NCBI GenBank assembly: GCA_006384855.1
Contig: VCJN01001278.1
Location: 1-64,000 of the forward strand
Reading direction: 5' to 3'
DNA: 64,000 bases
From: Tetraselmis striata
Taxonomy: Eukaryota; Chlorophyta; Chlorodendrophyceae; Chlorodendrales; Chlorodendraceae
Shown here: positions 57,270 to 64,000 of the stretch, in pieces
Position numbering within the stretch: the stretch's first letter is position 1
Layout: every line of letters starts with the position of its first letter
Made by a program: the position numbers and the translations under genes
The notes under the pieces: model-generated
Database searches by the model: none
What the model was told of the DNA's origin: nothing
What the model saw: only the letters and a program-made list of their open reading frames with translations

Positions 57270-57779
57270 TGTACTACCGGGGCGTACACGCTTTATATAT
57301 AATACAACTTGGCTGGCGGCTTGACAGCCGGTTGTGCGCATGCGATAAGCTTCGGAAATGCAATCTAGTCGTCTTTGGCCATCGGCCATCGTTGCAGCAT
57401 TGCTACGGTATTACTGCGGCATTGCGGTATTACTGCGGCATTGTTGATGCATTGCTGATGCGGCTTGGGATGATATGGTGCGGCCTCGTACATATATGTG
57501 CGAGCTATCGTGAAACATGTACTTGCACATGCGTACGAGTATAATAAGCAGATGAGTAGTACGGGTATATGGGTATGAGTATGCAGGTAGGGTTATGGTG
57601 GTAGCCCTAACTGTGGGTGCTCAGGGCAGCGGCGCCGGGGAGCTACGCGGAATTGATGGGCAGCATAACTTTGATCGATTACATTTATCAGCTATACGGA
57701 AATTCAGCTAGTAGTGCAGGGTCATTGTGTTATATGTGCACCACACATACTGCCCCACATCATGTGAGACGAACATGCT
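57270..57779. other. Spacer between X and Y
   Basis: Simple AT-rich text with short GCATTGC/TACTGCGGCATT repeats near 57,395-57,445. No gene. Confidence 0.4.
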
Positions 57780-58530
57780 AAACCGGGATAAGTGATGCGG
57801 CGCGCGCATGGTCTGTCAGTATGTCCGGATTTCCCCTCATCAGTAGCAGTAGTACAATTTCTCCTCGATGTGCTTCAGCGCGCCAGGGAAGGTGTGATGC
57901 CCTTTGCGAATGTTTGGCAGGAGGGGGTGCTCTGCCACACACCAGTGCCGAGGGGGGACCCTATCACCATGCGCTCAGTTGCGGCATACAGCGAGGGTGA
58001 GATCCGGCACCGAAGGTGTGGGTCACCTCCAGGAAGTATAGCACTTCCCCAACATATACGTCGTTGTCATGTTGCTCCACCTCGGCACGCATGTCACGCA
58101 GTATGGCATGCTTGCCGTACTCATCAGTGGGCATCCACTGCTCGTCCCATGTCTTGTGCTTGAGCACCATGGGCCTCCGTGTCTCGGGATTCTCATGCAC
58201 AACCTGCATATGTATGTATACCATAACTCAACATGGCGACACTGTGTAGGCCGTTTGGAGTCAGACGTGGGGGGAGGGGGGGTTGCCTTTATCCAATACT
58301 TGTGCTTCCGTCCTTGTGTCATGGAGTACGATACCGACGTAGCCAGGAATGATGTGCCCTCTCATGTCTTGCATTGGTGATACAGGTTGTACCTGCGGGA
58401 TAGTGCAACAACCTCATTAATCATAATCAACAATCATAATAAATCATTCTTGACCACAGATAAGAGTGAAATCAACTTCTGTCCGTCGATTTCACAAATA
58501 ACCGCATTTCATTTGCTAGCGCTGCCGGTG
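57780..58530 (-). CDS. Region Y protein of the unclassified element, copy 2
   Basis: Minus-strand coding remains; the open part 58,224-57,964 has VVHENPETRRPMVLKHKTWD, PTDEYGKHAILRDMRAEVEQ and DVYVGEVLYFLEVTHTF. The end (near 57,850-57,900) gives a block like NIRKGHHTFPGALKHIEEK. It matches copy 1 through both coding and the AT-rich upstream segment (58,380-58,500). Confidence 0.45.
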
Positions 58531-58640
58531 TACGTAGCGGGGCGCCAACTAACGCGCCGCGGGCGGGGCAGCGGGGCGTTAGCGCGCCGCGGCCGGGGCT
58601 GTCGTGGGCGGCGGGCCCCCAGCCGTACGAGCAGTGTACG

Positions 58641-59030
58641 ACGGGTCATGCGCGGGCTGCGGTATACTAGCACGCACAACTGCGGGTGGGATAGTTTCGG
58701 TCACCGTTGTCCACCCATGTCCCCTCGACCCTGGTTGGTAGGCTGCGGGCGGGATACTCCCTATCTAGCGCCGGTGTTACCGAGTAGCCGCTGCCCGCCG
58801 CGCACCACATCGGTGGCGATGACCACGCGCGCGGTGGCGCGCGGACATATCAACATTTGGTAGTGCTGGAGCTGGAGTACTGGCTCAGTGCTTGGCAAAG
58901 TTTCCCCGTCAGAATAATCACCCCTCTCTACGATTCTCCGGGAAATCGTTGGCTAAACAAAGAAATTAAATTGGGAGAGCCTATAAAATTGAGGCGCTAC
59001 CTGTAGGTATATGTACGAGGTAGATCCCTT
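58641..59030. other. Spacer
   Basis: No gene recognised. 58,925-58,985 resembles 45,295-45,372 (CGGGAAATCGT, GAAATTAAATTGGGAGAGCC). Confidence 0.4.
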
Positions 59031-59090
59031 GTCCGCTCGGTTCAGCATTCGCCTCGTATGCGAGAGACCCGGGTTCGATTTCTGGCCGAT
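59031..59090 (+). tRNA. tRNA-Thr(CGT)-like pseudo-tRNA or SINE head
   Basis: The anticodon arm is complete: stem TTCGC/GCGAG with 7-base loop CTCGTAT, giving anticodon CGT (Thr). The T arm follows after 4 bases: CCGGG-TTCGATT-TCTGG, containing the B box GGTTCGATTTC. A short D arm (GCT...AGC) is present, but no acceptor stem can be drawn. A true tRNA is therefore unlikely; a tRNA-derived SINE or pseudo-tRNA is more likely. A body of about 200 bases follows, ending near TTTACTTTTATATG. Confidence 0.5.
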
Positions 59091-59690
59091 GTATTTCGGC
59101 AATATCGGCCCGGCGTGCCCCGAGTTTACCCGGTTGATGCATTAGCCCTTCGGGGTTCGAATGAGGCAATGGTCGACGGGCTATGCCAGACCTACGACTG
59201 CAGTTGGCGCACGAGGTCAAGTGATGGGGCGGCTTCGGCCGATGTCCCGGGGCGAACTTTACTTTTATATGTACGAATGCGAGTAACTACGGGGGTTTGT
59301 AACGAATAATGCGGTCGCTATATAACATGTATACTTTTTTTGCTATTATACTATATTGGTTTTATGATTTTGTTTTGTTCATGTCTGTGTTCTTGGGTTT
59401 CTTTTCCCCCCTCCAACCCTAGGGTATGCGGGTATCGACATCTGTTGCCCGTGGCCGTTGCGGCACGCCAAATTGACGTGGCGGCCACAGAGCAATCGTG
59501 CACTTGTACGGGCAGCCGCGGTAGTGTTTTGAATTCATGCATTAGCACTGACGGCTCGCGTGATGCCCTAATCCACAACGATCTTCGGTCACTCCACTAC
59601 CCGCCAAATTTTACAAAACCATCATCGTCCGCTAAATGGGCCACTCTCTTCGTTTTGTGTTGGCCTCCTGCCCGCACAACACTATTTCGC
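59091..59690. other. Possible SINE body and spacer
   Basis: 59,091-59,275 may be the body of the tRNA-derived repeat. The plus frame 59,340-59,759 has no motif beyond a hydrophobic start (GFMILFCSCLCSWVSF). Confidence 0.35.
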
Positions 59691-59869
59691 GGTTTTGGAC
59701 CGTGTAGAGAGCTCAAGCCCTCGGAAACGGTACAACACCTTCGACCCCTTCCGCTCTGAATGCAACTACCACGGGACCAACCCGAACCGAGGCTCGTCAG
59801 TATATCCTCTCACCGCAGTTCCCACCGCGCCTCCCGGACGACCCAATCGATATGTTGGGCAGCGGCTCA

Positions 59870-60666
59870 CCCACCGAGCCCAAGATGGTAGACGCCGGCA
59901 AGGTGGCGGCTATCGAGGGCGGCGAGACATCTGCCACTGCCTAAGAACGCATCGAGGCGAGGCGTCGTGCGGCGGACGACGAGTGGGAGCGGGTCTTTAG
60001 ATTCTTCGCTAGCCAATAGATTCCTATGCCGCCGGCTGCCGCCAGCGGAGAGGACGCCATTCCGGGCGGGAACGAGTCCCGCGCAGGTGGTAAGGACCAG
60101 AACATCCGTGCGACCTCCCCCCCCTCGAGCGAATACCCCATACCTTGAGTGGAAAACCGCCCTCGCTACTGCTTTGCCCGGTATCGAGAATTGCATGGCG
60201 CCCGACAGCTTGCGGCGCCCTGGGCTTTTCCCCATCGCCCTCGACCGCGTGCTCGAGTACCTACTTGGCAACCCTCGTCTTCAGCCGGCAGCGGACGAGT
60301 ACTACCATGCCGCATGCTAGCAAATACGAGACCTTCATCGCGGGGGTGGAAGTCGAGCTTCGTAAGATGGTAGCTGCGGCGTTCGTCACCGACGGGATTA
60401 CGCCCGCGTTCGGACAGCGTCTCGAGGCCGTCGTCCCCAGCATGGAGGCCGTCGGCGACGGGCATCGGTTCCGCTTATTGGGTTACTTTTGCAAGCACGG
60501 GGACACGCAGATGCACAACGGTCACACCTTCGTCCCCGACGTCGTGCGCGAGCGTTATCTTTGCCCCGGCACCAAGAACATGGGGTCAATCGAGCTCACC
60601 GAGGTGGCGGAGCTCTACAAGGACCGTGTCTACGACGCGTACATCGTGAGCGCCGCTAAAATGTAA
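59870..60666 (+). pseudogene. Unrecognised broken coding region
   Basis: Several coherent plus-strand pieces: MVDAGKVAAIEGGETSATA, ERIEARRRAADDEWERVFRF, then FPIALDRVLEYLLGNPRLQP, then KYETFIAGVEVELRKMVAAA to YKDRVYDAYIVSAAKM (stop at 60,664-60,666). Acidic/basic alternation and a helical start suggest a structural or gag-like first-ORF protein of a mobile element, but no domain is recognised. Frames change several times. Confidence 0.4.
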
Positions 60667-62209
60667 ACTCGCAGCACTTCGGCGTGGCGACCGCGACCGG
60701 GATGGCGGCGGCGGCAGCCGCGACAATAACTTAAAGACCGCGTGCTCGGCGCGCGAGGCATTGGCACCACGAGCTTCCCCTGCCAAGGACACCACCAAGG
60801 ACGCCGGCAAGGGTAAGGCAAAAGCCGAGGCCTAGGTGGCCGACAAGGCCGAATGATGGGGGTGCTCCGCCGTGCCGACCCCGCGCAACAGCGTTTAGAG
60901 GAAACGCCTCCGGGCGTGCCTTCCAAGCGACGCTGCACCGGAGCCGTCGGCATTTGCGGGAACTTTCACTATATATACCCACCTGCACCACTCGTCGAAA
61001 CGGGGTCCGCTTAACCGCGCTTAATACGGTACTTCTACTGTATTCGTACTCATTTTTACTATACTAGCACCGTATTTCGTATTTCGTATCCACCCGGACG
61101 ACTACTCCCGCTTAACGTGGGCTTCTCCGCGCTTATCCGCGCTTATCCATGCATGCCACCAGTACCTACGCCGCGAGGTCTCAACGCCACAGCGGTACCC
61201 GTACGTGAAACGGTACGTGATGCCCCTCCCGCCGGCCCGCGCAAGCGTACTTCGCCATGGCACGCAACCGCGCGGCGGGCCTGACGCTGTTGATGCGCAT
61301 GCGGCGGCGGAGCGACTACCTTATCATCCATCGTCCGACCTGCTTATCATCCGCCGCTCTCGCCCGGAATCCAACCACTCGCTATCCCACAGGCGCCCCC
61401 CTCAGTGCACCCTTGTCGCGATGCCTCGCGGCAAAGCAAGATTATGCGGCAAGAAGCGCGTCTTCGATTTATCCGATGGTCCGAGCGGCCACCTAAGGGT
61501 CCAGTGCCTTGTGTCCATAAGTCACCTTGCCGGGAATAGCCGCCACTTCAAAGTACAACACCTCATCAGACACCCAGCGAACGACGCATGCTCGATGGAG
61601 CAAGTCCGCTTACTGTCGGTGAGTGCCTGCGAGTGTGCGGATTCCAGCTTGCCATGGTAATCTTAACCGACGCTCGCCAAACCCCCCCCCTCCCCTCACT
61701 CAACTAAAGACCACCACCGCATCGCAACCCGTAGTGCCTGCCCCGTCTTCGCGCGAACCTACTGCCCCGCCATCACCACCGGCCGCACCGGCTACCCGAC
61801 GTTCGCGTCGACCCCGCACGCGCGAAGCACGGCGGAACGCTCTCGACCTACTTGGGACAATGGCTCGGTGTGCGGTTCTCGTCGTCTCATCACTCCGAGG
61901 TTGTCGTCACAACCATGCTCCCTGGCAACAAGGTTAGGGTGCGGGAGGGGGCCAAAACGCGAGCAAAAAGGTAATGGATCACGCGCACCGTGTTTTGGCT
62001 CTGTTTTTGAGCCCTAATCCGAGCAAAGTGAGCCAAATCTCGTTATACCGAAAAGGACGAATTTAGGGTTTCGTACAGTTGCATTAAGTACTGGGATCAT
62101 GGCGCTGGCACGACCGCGGCTTCTAGATTGTGTCGTCAACGGTTTTCGCAACGGGAGGCATCACTCGCCACACCTGTGCCGTGCCCCATAGGCCTCCTAC
62201 CTTATAGCC
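60667..62209. other. Unassigned stretch
   Basis: Pieces of coding character on plus (61,421-61,660: KKRVFDLSDGPSGHLRVQCL, FKVQHLIRHPANDACSMEQV) and a Pro/Thr/Arg-rich frame (61,623-61,937). No recognised family, and no repeat shared with other parts of the window. Confidence 0.35.
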
Positions 62210-62777
62210 ATGTCAAATTCGGCGTGGTCCAATGGCGAGCATATCGACGGCATGTTTCAGTACATGCAGGTCAATTCTGAGCGTGTGTGGTCGATGTTGC
62301 AGCGTCTGGAACCTGCGCTTGGTGCCGATACGGCACGGGGCTTGCTGACTAGATTTGTCGACCGCTCCTTGGCTGAGGTTCCGGTGCTTCCACGAACTGG
62401 TGCGACTCCAACACATGGCAGCGCTGGACAGGAGGCAAGCGTCGGGCCTAATGACCGGGAGTTCCCAGCACCGGCTGATGCGTCAAACATTCGAGGGGGG
62501 GTGCCCGCAGACCGTGAAGCCCTTGCGTCGCTGCCAAAGTTTCGGCCGGAAGCTACAACCCCAACCCGTACCGGGACTCGCTTACCGCCTCGCACGCAAC
62601 CTTCTACCAGCGTCCCGGTCCAAGAACACCAACCTTCCAAGTCAGGAGGACATGATCATGAGTGGTTAAGGCCGGTTGTAGATGAAAGAGAGTGGGAGTC
62701 GTACAAGGCCTTGAAGACTGATATTCTCGACTTCGGCGAAAAGTGGCGCTACCTCCACCGATCTAGCGCCGCGAAGG
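62210..62777 (+). CDS. Unrecognised protein, first exon (partial)
   Basis: A clean frame of about 189 codons from the ATG at 62,210 (MSNSAWSNGEHIDGMFQYMQ) to a strong donor, GCGAAG|GTAAGG at 62,777/62,778. It has an N-terminal helical segment (MLQRLEPALGADTARGLLTR), a Pro/Thr-rich middle, and an acidic-aromatic end (DEREWESYKALKTDILDFGE; KWRYLHRSS). No family recognised. The frame closes 18 codons after the donor, and the following DNA is a tandem repeat, so the rest of the gene, if any, is beyond the window. It could be the first ORF of a retroelement instead of a host gene. Confidence 0.5.
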
Positions 62778-62784
62778 TAAGGCA

Positions 62785-64000
62785 TGTTTTAATATATCCA
62801 TACACGGCGGCACGCCTTACAGTACCCGGATAATGCGACATACAGAAGTATTATGCGTGCGCATGGGCTCCACGACAAGAAACTCGTGGACAGGTACACC
62901 CCTACAGGTACATCATATTCGCGACGGCGAGCCCTAGATTGTTGCGTTGCGCCGCAAGTTGTTGCCTTCGGCAGGCGGTAAATGCCTACATGGCTGAAAC
63001 ACTTTCCTTGTCCGGGTATTCGTTGCATACTTGTATGACAAAAGCGCATAGGCTTGACGAGAAAGTACGACTGCTAGCGAGGTGCTCGCCCGAGAACTTC
63101 ACTTTGGCTTAGGACTGAACGCCCTAGATTGTTGCGCCCCGCCGCAGATTGTTGCCTTAGGCATATTTTAAATCCATACACAGTTGCACGCCTTGCAGTA
63201 CCCGGATAATGCGGCATAGAGAAGTATTATGCATGCGCAAGGGCTCGACGACAAGAAACTCGTGGATAGTTACACCCCTAGGTACATCATATTCGCGACG
63301 GCGAGCCCTAGATTGTTGCGCTGCGCCGCAGATTGTTGCCTTCGGCAGGCTGCGCCGCATATTGTTGCCTTAGGCATGTTCTAAATCTATACACGGCTGC
63401 ACGCCTTGCAGTACCCGGATAATGCGGCATAGAGAAGTATTATGCATGCGCAAGGGCTCGACGACAAGAAACTCGTGGATAGTTACACCCCTAGGTACAT
63501 CATATTCGCGACGGCGAGCCCTAGATTGTTGCGCTGCGCCGCAGATTGTTGCCTTCGGCAGGCGGTAAATGCCTACATGGCTGAAACACTTTCCTTGTCC
63601 GGGTATTCGTTGCATACTTGTATGACAAAAGCGCATAGGCTTGACGAGAAAGTACGACTGCGAGGGAGGTGCTCGCCCGAGAACTTCACTTTGGCTTAGG
63701 ACTGAACGCCCTAGATTGTTGCGCCCCGCCGCAGATTGTTGCCTTAGGCATATTTTAAATCCATACACGGCTGCACGCCTTGCAGTACCCGGATAATGCG
63801 ACATAGAAGTATTATGCATGCGTATGGGCTCGACGACAAGAAACTCGTCGATAGTTACACCCCTAGGTACATCATATTTGCGACGGCGAGCCTTAGATTG
63901 TTGCGCTGCGCCGCAGATTGTTGCCTTCGGCAGGCGGTAACTGCCTACACGGCTGAAACACCTTCCATGTCCGGGTATTTGTTGCATACTTGTATGACAA
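62785..64000 (+). repeat. Tandem array of about 375-bp units, continuing past the edge
   Basis: Four unit starts at about 62,795, 63,170, 63,385 and 63,756 (CCATACACGG...GCACGCC followed by GTACCCGGATAATGCG). The third unit start is only about 215 bp after the second, so the second unit lacks about 160 bp (the GGCTGAAACACTTTCC...ACTTCACTTTGGCTTAG part). Each unit holds two or three copies of GATTGTTGCGCYSCGCCGCA. The minus-strand frame of 205 codons (63,987-63,370) spans two units and is a repeat artefact. Confidence 0.92.

Larger units (their letters stand above)
54905..58640 (+). mobile_element. Unclassified two-gene element, copy 2
   Basis: Inverted partner of 36,650-42,035. Region X on plus (55,010-57,262), region Y on minus (58,530-57,780), convergent with a gap of about 0.5 kb. 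The X-side end shares CTTGTCCTGAGTTGCAGGAGCAACAAC-like text with copy 1 in inverted orientation; the Y-side end has GC-rich CGCCGCGGCCGGGGC repeats. A G-rich tract (55,135-55,175) sits at the place of the C run in copy 1. Neither end gave a convincing terminal inverted repeat or target duplication, so true limits may be wider. Confidence 0.55.

Noticed and set aside
59031-59104. Functional tRNA-Thr
   Set aside because: No acceptor stem pairs with the 3' side and the D arm is shortened, so a pseudo-tRNA or SINE head fits better.
63370-63987. 205-codon minus-strand frame
   Set aside because: It spans two tandem units of the 375-bp array and repeats itself; a by-product of the repeat.

Overview
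The window looks like nuclear DNA of a eukaryotic green alga, most likely a chlorophycean close to the volvocine lineage. The reasons are: intron-split host genes with GT/AG borders; TGTAA-type 3' end signals, one of them beside AATAAA after the Hsp90 co-chaperone gene; alga-like tyrosine-recombinase (YR) retrotransposons of the DIRS/Kangaroo type; and very long G/C homopolymers. It is a repeat-dominated, gene-poor region. All calls were made by reading; no database search was run.

Host genes are few. At the left edge, on the minus strand, are exons for the S1 and S2 membrane segments of a voltage-gated or cyclic-nucleotide-gated type cation channel that runs off the window. At 46.2-48.0 kb is a six-exon gene for an Aha1 N-domain Hsp90 co-chaperone. 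At 49.6-50.7 kb is an intact intronless gene for a secreted protein with a long Asp/Ser/Lys tract. At 62.2 kb there is an open first exon of an unrecognised gene. A split DUF7869-like gene (30.9-34.5 kb) is either a decayed host gene or part of a mobile element.

The rest is mobile DNA. 0-8.7 kb: LINE tails, a 190-bp direct repeat pair, a LINE fragment with an inverted duplication, and a PIF/Harbinger-like MITE. 10.4-19.3 kb: a three-level nest, in which a DIRS-like element (minus strand) is split by a short LTR retrotransposon with a 5-bp target duplication, whose 3' LTR is split by a MULE-like DNA transposon with 135-bp terminal inverted repeats. 19.3-26.2 and 34.8-36.5 kb: Kangaroo-like YR retroelement fossils with reverse transcriptase/RNase H and recombinase in convergent orientation, and a LINE 3' end between them. 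26.4-29.7 kb: a 120-bp minisatellite, a recurring 14-bp palindrome, and a hAT deletion derivative with an 8-bp target duplication and CTGCAG-rich ends. 36.7-42.0 and 54.9-58.6 kb: two inverted copies of an unclassified element carrying two convergent coding regions; this is the best candidate for something undescribed. 43.9-44.9 kb: a second copy of the 6-kb LINE fragment. 58.9-62 kb: a tRNA-Thr-like sequence and broken coding stretches. 62.8-64 kb: a 375-bp tandem array continuing past the edge.

Insertion order can be read in the nest (DIRS-like oldest, MULE-like youngest). The recurring theme is elements with tyrosine recombinases and convergent genes, together with at least 15 pure G or C runs of 16-36 bases.
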